This document shows positions 9,930 to 19,599 of a DNA stretch of 64,000 nucleotides, one piece after another. Positions within the stretch are counted from its first letter, which is position 1, and each line of letters opens with the position of its first letter. Made by a program: the position numbers and the translations under genes. This DNA is from Coenobita brevimanus (taxonomy: Eukaryota; Arthropoda; Malacostraca; Decapoda; Coenobitidae): contig CM064748.1 of NCBI GenBank assembly GCA_032717465.1, positions 8,260,892 to 8,324,891 on the forward strand. Reading direction: 5' to 3'. Below the pieces are notes generated by a model, which was not told the DNA's origin, did no database searches, and was given only the letters and a program-made list of their open reading frames with translations.

Positions 9930-10160
9930 GCAGAGGTTTGTGTGTGGGCTGAAGCAGACAGCCAAGTTAATGGGCAAGATGTCATGCATCATCTATCTAT
10001 CTATCTATCTATTGCCAGACGCCTCAATCCCGTTTGGGGTGGCCACAAACAAATCGCCTCCAAGTCGCCCTGTCCCCCGCCATTTCACTCCCCTGCTCCC
10101 AACTCACACCCCCCTTTCTCATCATTATGGCACCAAATATACAGAAGTGCTATGAATCAG
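9930..10160 (+). CDS. SECISBP2: SECISBP2 exon, core of L7Ae domain, disrupted by LINE-B insertion
   Basis: Acceptor tttttgacag and donor G|gtaaca bound the exon. The first part reads KQRFVCGLKQTAKLMGKMSCII. After a gap it resumes IIMAPNIQKCYESG, and the two together give the expected SBP2 block K-R-R-x-V-x-GL-[KR]...K...C-I-I-x-P-N-x-[EQ]-K-x...SGG. The intervening 9993-10119 is an antisense LINE-B tail flanked by CATCAT. Insert plus duplication adds 133 bp, so the frame shifts and ends at a stop near 10155. As it stands this allele cannot encode an intact L7Ae domain. Its phases (in 2, out 1) fit both neighbours, so the exon itself was real. Removal by splicing looks unlikely, because no GT..AG pair sits at the insert edges. 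Confidence 0.85.
9993..10119 (-). mobile_element. LINE-B tail inserted in SECISBP2 exon, 6-bp TSD
   Basis: The 127-bp insert starts with (ctat)n, then 'tgccagacgcctcaatcccg', and ends in 'actcacacccccctttct'. CATCAT flanks it at 9987-9992 and 10120-10125. It is close in sequence to the LINE-B tails at 13466 and 46806, which suggests a recent insertion. Confidence 0.85.
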
Positions 10161-10559
10161 GTAACAACATATTTGCATGTTTGTTTTAATCCGGCTCAGA
10201 TCCTAACCTCTTTCAGCTCAGTTGATGGCCAAATGTAGTTGGATGAGAGTCAGTTTGACAAGCAACCAAGGAGATTCCTACCTCATAGTGAAGGCTTACA
10301 GAATTTCATATGCCCTTGACGTGGTATTCAAGGTGTGGAAGTGGCCCAGCTTTGTCAGCTGAAAATTAACCAACAATAGTGTGTCAGCTGTTATTATATT
10401 ACTGTATCCCTTTTCTATGTGCTTAATTGAGTGCAGTAAGCGGTGATTGATTATTTGTTATTTCATGTCATTGTTTGGTCCAATAAATTTTGGGTTAAGA
10501 GTGAATGCGTGAGAATGTTGTACAGTATGGTACAGTACAGTACAGGTACTGTAAGTAGT

Positions 10560-10770
10560 GTTATAAACAGTAATGTAGTAGTAACCACAACCCTAGGCTT
10601 ATCTGAATGTGCACCCAGTGGATTACAGGCCAGAGATGCCATCTTCTTGTAGCTCACCATTCTCCTTTTAGAGGAGAGGGAGGGAGTTGAGGGAAGTATG
10701 TATAACTGGGCAGGGCAGCAGCTCGGTTATATCAGTGCATCCACATGTAGGTGTCCTTTCCTAGCTCCAT
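10560..10770 (+). repeat. SINE-V copy
   Basis: 'gtagtaaccacaaccctagg', 'cccagtggattacaggcc', 'atcttcttgtagctcacca', ending 'tatatcagtgcatccacatg'. Same layout as 8775 and 16205. Confidence 0.6.
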
Positions 10771-10784
10771 CGTTTTGTTTAATT

Positions 10785-11715
10785 TTTGAAGGCTCTATGC
10801 GTCGGTCTTGGTCACCTAATGGCGGCTCTCCATGCTGCTCCATCTGTGGCAGCTTCCCTATTCAGTCCCTCATCCCTGAGGTCACACTGAATGACATTGT
10901 CCCAGGTGTTTTTCGGTCTACCTCTCGCAACCCTACCCCTAACATTAACACTTCTCACTTTCAGCACCCATTTATCATCATTCATCCCCTCCACATGCCC
11001 AAACTATCTCAGTCTGCCTCTCCTCATCACAGCACCAATACAGTCCAGTCCCAACCTACTCCTCAACTCTTCCATCATAAACCTAGCTCTCCCAGGGCTC
11101 ACACTCGGGGATGCACTGCACATCCACCTAATCATTGTCATTTCTGTACATTTGAGCTTGCGAATATCCTCTTCCTATACTGCCAGGTCTCACTACCATA
11201 CAGCATTACACTCCTAACAAAAGCTGTATACAGAGATCCTTTACCACAGAGGGAGAACCCTCTCAATGTCAGGAGAGGCAACAGCTCCCTGAACTTCTTC
11301 CAACCACTCCTTGTTCTAGCCACAGAGCTAGCTCCAGCCCTGCCACAAGCTCATAACATGTCTCCCAAATAACAAAACTCTTCCACACACTCAAGAGATC
11401 CACCAGCAAGTTCAATCTTTTCACGCCTGTCAATCTCCACCTGCTCTCTCTGACACACCGCACACATGAAATCAGCGTTATCTCGCAGTCTACCTCTAGT
11501 ACCACTACATCTCTTATGCACCCAATTATTACAGACACTGCACAAGATGGAATTACTTCCTATGCCCTTGTGGCAAATCACACATAGCCATTCTCCTTCT
11601 TCTTTGACAGTACTGCCCCTAGCCCTGGATACCATCACTTTTGTTTTTTCTTCATTTACTCCTAAGCCCTTGTGCCCCATGCCATCTCTCCACTTCCTAA
11701 ATAATGTAAAATGTA
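10785..11715 (-). mobile_element. LINE-A 3' half (RT end, zinc finger, C-terminal domain)
   Basis: On the - strand the frames run KGLGVNEEKTKVMVSRA, then the finger CVICHKGIGSNSILCSVC..VHKRCSG....CAVC, then EEFCYLGDML, and after frameshifts MLYGSETW, then RSVNVRGRVARGRPKNTWDN and LNREAATDGAAWRAAI. The start is truncated at about 11715. Compared with the 4.8-kb copy, this one shows the missing C-terminal part, including the GRGRPKxTW block. Confidence 0.85.
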
Positions 11716-12174
11716 CCCAATACAGTACTGGTATTTGTCCCTCAGCATCGTTTTAAGTGTGTTTAATGATGGAAAGGGTCGATTGTAGCCAACCAGTTTT
11801 TAAAAAATAATTTCTGAAATTTGATTAAAGTAAAACCTGTATGGTCTCTATGTATTTTTACTGACTGCACTCTGTTGTGTGTAGCCTTTGGTAATCTATA
11901 CATTTCAGTTCAGTTCCCTGTACAGCATCCCTTCACATACACTGTACCATTCACCTCATATGCTTTATACCTCGCTCTTATTTACCTATATTTTTCTGTT
12001 ATACTCATGGATCAATTTTCTCTCAGTCATCCATTCCCCTGATTTAGTTGTCCCCACTGCCATCATTACAGATTTGTCTTACTCCTCACATTTAGGTACT
12101 TGTTGAAATGTTCTCTCCATCTCTGAAGTATTCTGCAGTACAGTTTTCTGCAGATATACAGTACAGTACTTTGT

Positions 12175-12416
12175 GGAGAGAATGGAGAATGAAAGACTGA
12201 CTAAGAGGGTGTATGTAGGTGAGCTGGAGGGAGGGAGAGGGAGGGGTAGACCGAGGATGAGGTGGAGGGATGGAGTTGAGAGGTATATGAGGGAGGAGGG
12301 GGTGAGTTGGGGGGAGGGGAGTCAAATGGTGGGTGACAGAGTGACTTGGAGGCGTTTTGTCTGCGGCCACCCTTTGCGGGATTAGGGCGTCGGGCTATAG
12401 ATAGATAGATAGATAG
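12175..12416 (+). mobile_element. LINE-B 3' fragment with 7-bp TSD
   Basis: Encodes RMENERLTKRVYVGELEGG, GRGRPRMRWRDGVERYMRE and the last CGHPLRD before the stop, then the tail and (GATA)n. The 7-mer actttgt flanks it at 12168-12174 and 12417-12423. Confidence 0.85.
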
Positions 12417-12739
12417 ACTTTGTAAGGGCTAAGTAGCAGGGATAAGAAGCTTGATGTAACAGTCACAGCCATTCCTTTTAGATAGGTTCCCAAGAGGACA
12501 TATGGTGTTATAGATGAAGCTAATAATACTGACTGTACACATGGTAAAAAAAAAGGATCACTCAGATTATATACAAAACAGTATGACACCACAAGTGATG
12601 GATATTACAAAATGCCCATTATTCCCAGCCCACATTACTAGTACTACTTCTTAATGATGCAGTGAATGATGTGCTAGTGACATTCTTTTATCTTTTCCCT
12701 ACTGAATATTATTTGTATAGGCACAATCACATGAAAATA

Positions 12740-13178
12740 CAGTAAAAGTCCATTAATCCCAACGCTGATAATCCGAAAATCCCAATAATACGAATTTTTG
12801 AAGAAGGCCGACAAACTGTGCATTACTGGTGAGTTAAACAACCCATGACATCGCTTAGTTTCCCAATTACAGTTTGTGCCTTCAATAAGGTGTGTGGCAC
12901 AACCCACCACCTTCTTTTGTTGTATTAGCACTCCGTACCTTTTACAACAATAAATATTTCAATATAGTTCAGTGATACATTAAGTAAAAAATTTGTGTAA
13001 TACATAATGTTAATATGTTCCATATTGTATTATGAATGAATGAAAAGTGATCCATTCGGTAAAATTTCAGTTTAAACATGAAATTAAGTGTCTTAGGGGT
13101 CCCACCCAAAAATCCGAAAAATCTGATAATCCGAATGATTTTCGGTCCACTGCCATTGGGATTGATGGACTTTTATTG
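12740..13178. mobile_element. pogo/Tigger-like MITE, TA duplication
   Basis: Inverted ends of about 20 bp: CAGTAAAAGTCCATTAATCC on the left, and gattgatggacttttattg on the right. TA lies on both sides (12738-12739, 13179-13180). Internal 'ataatccgaaaatc' and 'aaaaatccgaaaaatctg' are the subterminal repeats usual in this group. At 439 bp it has no transposase. Confidence 0.85.
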
Positions 13179-13324
13179 TACAGCTTATTAATTTTAGACA
13201 TATCAGACTTTAATAATTATTTTGGGTATCAGTGTCCCCATCCTGCACAGTAATTTATCATGTATGCCATCTCTGTACTGACCCTTTTCCTAGCCTGAAG
13301 TGCTGCTTTATACCTGGTACTCAT

Positions 13325-13440
13325 TTTGTGTTAACTTGGCCCAGAGTTTTGTCATTTCTAGCTCAGTGGCTGAAAAAGACAATGCTCTGTACTCTGGCTG
13401 TATATTCTCTTCATAGCACCTCTTCTTGACTACTATTTTT
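13325..13440 (+). mobile_element. MITE-T partial copy
   Basis: 'ttaacttggcccagagtttt', 'agctcagtggctgaaaaaga' and 'ttcatagcacctcttcttga' match the left two thirds of MITE-T. It runs into a second, reversed copy at about 13440. Confidence 0.6.
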
Positions 13441-13910
13441 TTTTTACTATAACCTGACATAAAATTGCCATCTATCTATCTATCTATTGCCAGACGCCTC
13501 AATCCCGTTTGGGGTGGCCACAAACAAATCGCCTCCAAGTCACCCTGTCCCCCGCCATTTCACTGCCCTGCTCCCAACTCACACCCCCCTCTCTCATATA
13601 CCTCTCCACCCCATCCCTCCATCTCATCCTCGGCCTCCCCCTCCCTCTTCCCCCCTCCACCTCACTCACATACACTCTCTTCGTCAGTCTTTCACCCTCC
13701 ATCCTCTCCACATGGCCAAACCACCTCTATTGTAAATGCTGAGTTGTAACAACAGATTAGCACTAGAATATAATGCTAGTAAAAAAAAAAAAAAATCCTG
13801 TGGAGGGAATATAGAGCCATAGCATTGCCTTTTTCTGTCACTGGACTATGTGAAATAAGTGGCAACAGGAAAAAAAATCTGGCCCTTGTTAATGTAAAAG
13901 AAGCCTAGTA
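13440..13910 (-). mobile_element. MITE-T copy split by a LINE-B tail
   Basis: Reverse-oriented MITE-T: 'tttactataacctgacataa' and 'aaaattgccat' on the left, 'tgctgagttgtaac' to 'ctggcccttgttaatgtaaa' on the right. The LINE-B tail 13466-13730 sits inside it. Confidence 0.65.
13466..13730 (-). mobile_element. LINE-B 3' fragment nested in MITE-T
   Basis: (ctat)n, then 'tgccagacgcctcaatcccg', and on the - strand the intact C-terminus HVERMEGERLTKRVYVSEVE..GRGRPRMRWRDGVERY..CGHPKRD and a stop. It is very similar to 46806-47060 and 58060-58310, so it belongs to the young subfamily. Confidence 0.85.
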
Positions 13911-14018
13911 TAACCTTCTAGTGTTTATCTTTTGCAACACCTCAGCATTCAAGATGAAGAGCTGACAGTTTTAGGCCAAGCAGAAGCAAGAGTAATATAA
14001 GGCACTCTTCCCCTGCAG

Positions 14019-14173
14019 GAGGTCTAGATGATGCTGTGGAAAAGACACTACAACAAGCAAAACTGCAAGAGGTGCCGGTTGTATTTGCACTGTCGCTGAA
14101 GAAACTGGGAGGCCTTACCCACATCAAGCAAAACATTTCCTGTGTTGGCATCATTAATTATCAGGGAGCTCAG
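14019..14173 (+). CDS. SECISBP2: SECISBP2 exon: second half of the L7Ae RNA-binding domain
   Basis: Acceptor cttcccctgcag and donor CAG|gtgcag bound the exon. With the single G left by the previous exon it reads GGLDDAVEKTLQQAKLQEVP, then VVFALSLKKLGG, and VGIINYQGAQ. GGLDD, the [IV]P-x-VFAL...K-x-LG helix-strand and VGI-x-x-Y-x-GA are the strongest SBP2 signatures in the window and identify the gene. In the family this region contacts the SECIS RNA kink-turn. The frame is clean and ends in phase 0. It lies between a MITE-T/LINE-B nest upstream and a 28-bp minisatellite downstream. Confidence 0.9.
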
Positions 14174-14239
14174 GTGCAGTCACTTATGTTTGAATTCATG
14201 TGATGTTTGTGCTGGTTTTGTTGGTTATTTTGTGGAAGT

Positions 14240-14360
14240 AGTGTGTGGTGAGTAAGGATGGAAGCAGTATGATGAGTAAGGATGGAGGCTGTGTGATGAG
14301 TAGTATGGAAGCAGTGTGATGAGTAACGATGGAAGCAGTTTGATGAGTAAGGATGGAAGT
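14240..14360. repeat. 28-bp minisatellite, about 4-5 copies
   Basis: Unit 'tgatgagtaaggatggaagc' and variants, directly after the SECISBP2 exon. Confidence 0.8.
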
Positions 14361-14454
14361 TTAATAGAGTGCAGGAAAAAAAAAATGGTACAATGAGATA
14401 CAAAAAAAAAAAAAATCCCCTAGGCTCAGTAGGTTAAGGCAAGGATAATTATTA

Positions 14455-14685
14455 TTTTTTTTTTTTTAATGGTAACGACCTAAAATTGCCATCTTGTCAT
14501 TGTGACTGCTAGGCTGTAACAGTAGATGAACACTAGAATATGGTACTTGTTGCAAAGAAGTGTGTGGAAAGTACAGTACTGTGTGTTGAGCTGTAACATT
14601 GTCTTTTTCTGCCATTCAGCCACCTGTAGTAATCTGCAAAAGGACAAACATCTGGGCCAGGCTGAGGTAAAAAAGGTATTGCTCC
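14455..14685 (-). mobile_element. MITE-T copy
   Basis: 'acctaaaattgccatcttgt', 'aacactagaatatggtactt', 'attgtctttttctgccattc' and 'atctgggccaggctgaggta' are the reverse complement of the 15060 copy. Confidence 0.65.
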
Positions 14686-14694
14686 ATGTCTGCA

Positions 14695-14830
14695 GGTAGT
14701 ATTATGTAAGCAGGTGGTGAATCAGTAGAGAGGTGATCCACTATCCCAATGGACACAGATTTGAATCCCGGCTGGGGCATGGAATGGTTTAAGGGATTTG
14801 AATTTGACATGCCATAAAAACACCCCCACT
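14695..14830 (+). repeat. tRNA-like SINE head (tentative)
   Basis: 'ggtggtgaatcagtagagag' could serve as an A-box region and 'gatttgaatcccggctgg' contains a good B box (GATTTGAATCC). The cloverleaf does not close by eye, so a tRNA gene is not claimed. Confidence 0.35.
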
Positions 14831-15054
14831 AATACCATTACACCAGTCCTGTATGAGACACCCCTAGTATGTATTCAGTATGGGTGGCGGGTGTTAGTGC
14901 TGAAGTGGTGACATGTGGAGGTCTATGGTTTGTAGAACTGCTGGGCCTCAGGGAAAGGACTGTTAAGCATATGTCCAGAGTCAGAGACATTAAAAGAAAA
15001 AAGTATGAAGTAAAATGACGGTTTTGCATTTAAGGCATAATTGTCAGAGTAACA

Positions 15055-15272
15055 TTTCACTATAGTCCTTTTGCCTTAACTTGGCCCAGGTTGTGATCCT
15101 TTTGCTGCCTATTTCACGTATCTCAGTGGCAGAATGAGACAGTACTTTGGCTCAACATGATTTCCATAGTACTTCATTTCTAGCATTATATTCTAGTGCT
15201 ATTCTCATGTTACAACTCAGCAGTGAAGGTGGAGAGATGTCAGTTTTATACCAAGTTACAGTAGAAAGGGTA
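15055..15272 (+). mobile_element. MITE-T copy, nearly complete
   Basis: Starts 'cttttgccttaacttggccc' and ends 'taccaagttacagtagaaag', so the ends are inverted repeats of each other. Contains 'atctcagtggcagaatgaga' and 'ctagcattatattctagtgc'. Length about 215 bp; no coding capacity. Confidence 0.7.
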
Positions 15273-15277
15273 AAGTA

Positions 15278-15280
15278 GGG

Positions 15281-15318
<38 letters not shown>

Positions 15319-15470
15319 GTGATACTTAGATCCTACCTCAACCTTGCTGTATGTGGGAATAAGGGTCTGGATGGTGATGATGATGTTGATGATAATGATG
15401 ATTATTATTATTGTTATGACAATGATGATAGTGATGACAGCAATATGAGATTGATAATGCTGTAGTGGCT
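15278..15470. repeat. (GAT)n and related trinucleotide arrays
   Basis: Two GAT-rich blocks separated by 'gtgggaataagggtctggatgg', the end of a SINE-W-like repeat. They sit just upstream of the last SECISBP2 exon. Confidence 0.8.
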
Positions 15471-15502
15471 GATGATGATGATTTGGATTGGCTTATTTAC
15501 AG

Positions 15503-15844
15503 GACTCCTTCCACAAGTTGATGGCTCTGATACCAGCTGCAAAGGAGAAGTACCAGGCTTTGGTCAGGAGTCGCCAGCAGGCCATCTTTCCTCTATCCAC
15601 ACCTCCTCTCCCTGCTCCTCTCCCTTCGTCACTTCCTGACCTCACCCCTTCCCCCTCCTCGTCACCTTCCCCATCCTCCACACCCCCTCACATCACCCCT
15701 CCTGCTTCCTCACTCCCTGAACCCACCCTTTCCCCCTCCACCACACTGCCTCATCCCTATCCTCCTCCCTCCTCCATCCTTCCCACCACCGCTAACTCAA
15801 CACACATCATTCCTACATCCTCTACAAAGGAATCCACTAATTGA
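15503..15844 (+). CDS. SECISBP2: SECISBP2 last exon and stop
   Basis: Acceptor gcttatttacag, in phase 0. It begins DSFHKLMALIPAAKEKYQAL, matching the end of the SBP2 L7Ae domain (D-x-F-H-K-[ML]...AA-x-x-x-Y), and after about 25 residues becomes a proline/serine/threonine-rich tail of some 85 residues. The stop TGA is at 15842-15844. SBP2 C-termini beyond the L7Ae domain vary, and this low-complexity tail is lineage specific. No AATAAA was seen soon after the stop, so the poly(A) site was not placed. The 3' UTR or downstream DNA carries a MITE-T from 15965. Confidence 0.85.
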   Translation, partial: DSFHKLMALIPAAKEKYQALVRSRQQAIFPLSTPPLPAPLPSSLPDLTPSPSSSPSPSSTPPHITPPASSLPEPTLSPSTTLPHPYPPPSSILPTTANSTHIIPTSSTKESTN

Positions 15845-15964
15845 TATTCGAGTTCAGTTTATATTTGTGCACTGTTTTCTCTATTGTAAGGTTTGCTTGT
15901 GATTGTTTGTAAAGCATGGGAGTGTTGAAATGCAGTCCATCCAAATATAAATTGCTGTATATAA

Positions 15965-16185
15965 TCTTTGTACTCTAACTTGGTCCAGATTTTCATTCTT
16001 TTGCAGCTTATTTTACATAGCTCAGTGGCAGAAAAAGACAATACTTCAGCTCTTCATCCTTTCCATGTAGCATTTCTTCATGACTAGCATCATATTCTAA
16101 TGCTAATGTATTGTAATTCAACATTCATGATGGAGAGATGGCAATTTTATGCCAGGTTAGTGTAAAAAGAGTATAATGACGGGTG
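15965..16185 (+). mobile_element. MITE-T copy
   Basis: 'ttgtactctaacttggtcc' to 'tgccaggttagtgtaaaaag', with the shared interior. May fall inside the SECISBP2 3' UTR. Confidence 0.65.
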
Positions 16186-16204
16186 ATGGAGTTAGAGTGA
16201 TGTA

Positions 16205-16410
16205 ATAATTAGAAGCAGTTGTAACCTCAGGATTATCTGACTGTGAACCCAGTGGACTGCAGGCTGAAGTTGCCACTCTCCTGCAGCCCATCATCCTCCA
16301 TTTGAGGGGTAGGGAGGGCATTGAGGATGTTTGTATAACCAGGTAGCTTCACCACCTAGCTACATCAGTGCCACCACATGAAGGCATCCCTTGTAATGCC
16401 GTCAATCCAA
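16205..16410 (+). repeat. SINE-V copy
   Basis: 'gttgtaacctcaggattatc', 'cccagtggactgcaggctga', 'ctgcagcccatcatcctcca', ending 'gccaccacatgaaggcatcc'. Confidence 0.6.
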
Positions 16411-16554
16411 ATATGAATGATAATTACGGATGTTAGGGTTCGAATGAAGGACTGTGGGGCAGGTGTGGAAGGGTTTAAGTCATGGCTGAGTGTAATTTGT
16501 ACTGGATTATTGGTTGTTATTCAGACCTCCCACCAAATGGTGCTTTCCAAGGAG

Positions 16555-16775
16555 GAAAATTACTATACTCTTTTGACTTTAACTTGGCCCAGATTATTGT
16601 CCTTTTGCTGTTTATTTCACATAGCGCATTGATAGAAAAAGACAACAGTATGGCTCCACCTCCTTTACCAAGCACTTTTCATACTGGTGCCCTATTTTAG
16701 TGTTAGTCTTATGTTACAACTAAGCATTCAAGAAGGAGAGATGGCAATTTTAGGCCAAGTTAGAGTAAAAAGAAA
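16555..16775 (+). mobile_element. MITE-T copy
   Basis: 'ctcttttgactttaacttgg' to 'aggccaagttagagtaaaaa'. The terminal inverted repeat is easy to see in this copy. Confidence 0.7.
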
Positions 16776-16939
16776 ATAAGCTAAAAGGGGAAATCTTTGA
16801 AACCCCTGAATTATAAGTCATGTGTTATTTTATTTATTTATTTACTTACAGCATGAAAGAATATTATGGAAATTGGCTGTTTGGATTTGGTAATGTGTAC
16901 TGTATTGTAAATGAGCTTTTTTTCCTGCAGAACAGTAAT

Positions 16940-17055
16940 ACCACTCAGGGATGTGTGAGGCTGGTCACTCTTATCTTAAATGTCAGGACCAACTTGCCTA
17001 GCCCCATGGTCCTACACTTCTCATGGGGCAAAGTAGGACTGGATGATGAATGAAT
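16940..17055 (+). repeat. SINE-W copy
   Basis: 'tgtgaggctggtcactctta', 'caacttgcctagccccat', 'ctcatggggcaaagtaggac', then a GATGAATGAATG tail. Reverse-oriented relative at 9120-9250. Confidence 0.6.
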
Positions 17056-17269
17056 GAATGAGAACAGTAATGACTGGATGAGAATGAATGACTGAATGAA
17101 AAAACAGTAATGAGAAGCTACACAGTCTGTTGCATAACACAAGCACAGTGGCTGCCCTGGATGCTGGTACCTTCAGCTGGATGTGGGTCTTCCAGTCTGC
17201 CTGAACGTTTTTCTTTAAAGTGTGTGTATGTTTGTGTGTTCTTACCTAATTGTATCTTTACAGGAATGA

Positions 17270-18010
17270 GTCAGGCTCGTACTGTCCTGTGTTTTAAACC
17301 ATTGTTATCATACATGTCCATAAATTTGTGAATAGTTTTGGCACACACTATTTCATTCAGTAGTTAATTCCACTGATCAATTGCCCTATTTGGGAAACTA
17401 AATTTCCTTGCATCTTTATCACCTCTCTTTTTACATACATGTAGTTTTTTGCAGTGTTCTCTTGCTGATGCTTCCCCGTAGGTTATATATTCATTTATGT
17501 CTAATTTCTCTTTCCCTGAGATGCATTTATATGGCATAATCATGTCTCGTCTTTACCTTCTCTCCTGTAGTGTTGGTAGATTCAGGTTTTTCTAGTCTTT
17601 CTTCATAGCTTAGATCCCTTAAGCTTGGTACCCATCTTGTGGTTGCCTTTTTACTTTTCCTGTCTTATCTATGTGTTTTTTGAGATGAGGACTCCAGACT
17701 ACTGATGCATATTTCAGGGTTGGTCTGATGAATGATGTTATTATCTTTCTCAGTGTGTCTTCATTTATATATGTGAATGCTGTTCTCATATTAGTAAGCA
17801 GTGTATACATGTTATGTAGCTTCTCACTGATGTGATCATCTGGAGATAGTTTGTTACTGATAATCACTCCTAGGTCCTTCTCTCTTTCTGATATGTGTAT
17901 ATGTGTAGGGCTGATCTTCCTAACTTATACTGTCAGTCTGATCTTCCTAACTTATACTGTCAATCTGATCTTTTCTCACTTTTACCAAACTTAATTATAT
18001 GACACTTGTC
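17270..18010 (-). mobile_element. CR1/Jockey-like LINE fragment (RT C-terminal region)
   Basis: The - strand frame 17619-17867 reads ISNKLSPDDHISEKLHNMYT, then LLTNMRTAFTYINEDTLRKI and ITSFIRPTLKYASVVWSPH, the conserved post-palm block of CR1/Jockey-type RTs. Below 17619, further stop-broken remnants of the C-terminus are seen (QWNxLP-type region near 17340-17400). Old copy. Confidence 0.75.
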
Positions 18011-18168
18011 CACATTAAATTCCAGTTGCCATTTATTGCTCCATTGTGTGTGTGTGTGTGGGGGGGGGGAGAAGAAACCAGAGGCCAGTGACTCTCTATG
18101 TTGTAGGAATGGCTCTGTTCCATTGGCTGAAATCTATGTAGTATTAACTCAGCATTTTCCACCTACAG

Positions 18169-18305
18169 AAGTTCAGGCCCCTTGATCTGCAGCCCAAGAA
18201 GACCCATGCCATCTGATGCAGCCTGACGGTGGCAGATGAAGCTCCTCACACCTAAGATATCAAGAGGCAAATTTCCCACCCTGCAGAGATGCCGTCAAGG
18301 CATAA
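18169..18305 (+). pseudogene. RPL35-like terminal exon, degraded
   Basis: After an acceptor-like 'cattttccacctacag' the sequence encodes KFRPLDLQPKKTHAI and then TGA. Eukaryotic ribosomal protein L35 (uL29) carries K-[YF]-[KR]-PLDL-[RQ]-PKKT-[RH]-A at this point. Past the stop, coding traces continue in shifted frames to 'gatgccgtcaaggcataa', which gives D-A-V-K-A and TAA, the family's conserved C-terminal AVKA end. An AATAAA overlaps the end. At least one nonsense change and probable frameshifts make it non-functional. The splice acceptor suggests an unprocessed copy of the last exon, but upstream exons were not found. Confidence 0.65.
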
Positions 18306-18317
18306 ATAAACGCCATG

Positions 18318-18672
18318 TACATCATCCACTCACTTGATGTAGTGCTGCCTACTTCTTCCTTAGCCTTTATCATTCTTTTTCTGTGCCTGTCGTCCTCTCT
18401 TCCTATTTCTCCCATCTCTCTTGTCACTTATTGCTTTTCTTTCCTTTACAGGTGGCTTTACATTGAGTGACAAGCCAAATGGTTTCCTGTAAGCCAAGAA
18501 ATCATTTACAACGCTGGGTAGTAACCATATAACCAACTCATACGTGCTCCCTACGTGTCAGCAAGTGGGTTGGTGGAGGGTTAGTGCCCCTCCCCGTAAA
18601 ACAAATAACTCAAAGTCAAATGGCCACCCCTTACGGGATTGTGGCGTCTGGCAATAGATGGATAGACAGAAT
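18318..18672 (+). mobile_element. SINE-1 copy, complete head-to-tail
   Basis: 'catccactcacttgatgtag' through 'acattgagtgacaagccaaa', 'gttagtgcccctccccgtaa', 'ggccaccccttacgggattg', 'ggcgtctggcaatagatgg'. Aligns throughout with 4450-4830, which defines the family as about 330-350 bp. It starts 13 bp after the RPL35-like remnant. Confidence 0.8.
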
Positions 18673-19599
18673 GTTTATTTTTTATCCCCCAGTGAACTGT
18701 ATTTTATTCCCCCTGAAGAGTTAGATGATTGCAATTGTGTATGTATGTTAGATAACTGCAACTGTGTGAGAATGTTAGATGTCTGAGCAATTGTGTGAGA
18801 ATGTCAGTTGACTGCAGTTGTGTAAGAATGGTGGGGAATGTTTAATTATGTGTGTCTCTTGTAATTTTTTATCCCACAGTGAAAAATAAATTGTCCATAA
18901 TATGCAACATGTTTTAGTACCCACAGTCATACCGCAAGCGGCTTTTGCAGACTTAACACATCTCTGTGATTCATTCTCATTGCATCTCAGCATCCTTTTG
19001 TATGCACCTAATAATGAATACAGTGATGTAGGAGAATACTGAGTTGCAAAAAGGAAGCTAAATCACTAACAAAAAGGAGCTTCAGTGCCACCATACAACT
19101 TATAATGTGGCCTCATGTAGGTTGTGCCATCCACTCGTGTGATAGTTTTTTTGCTATTTACATCTTACGCTTATAGATTAGTCACTTACAGGAGCAGCCT
19201 AGCATGGACTAACCTACCTTAAGTTTTCCCTTCATATGCTTTTTGTTTTTCCAATTTCTTGCAGTTATCCTTTCATGTTTTTTGTTTATATTTTGTTCAG
19301 CCAGGCTTCTGCAGTTAAACTTGCATGTTCGTGGTTACGTTCTTTGTTCTTGCAGGTTTTTGTAGCTACACTTTCATGTTCTTTATGTCCTGTGTTTCTG
19401 TCAGTGTTATATTGTGTGTTTATGTGCATTCTTCTGCCTATCTTATACTGTTGTGTTCTTTATGTGCTTTGCTCTGTGTTTTTGTCTGCCAGCCTTCTTC
19501 AGTTATCCTCAGCTATGTTCTTCTCTTGACTCAGTGCTTAGCCAGAGTTTTAAATCATGGCATACACTCTATTCAGTTAAGGCAGCTCCCTAACACCTC
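18673..19599. other. No gene recognised
   Basis: AT-rich sequence with a short internal repeat near 18725-18830 ('gcaattgtgtgagaatgtta' type, about three copies) and diffuse T-rich sequence at 19220-19530. Nothing with a supportable coding signature. Confidence 0.5.
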
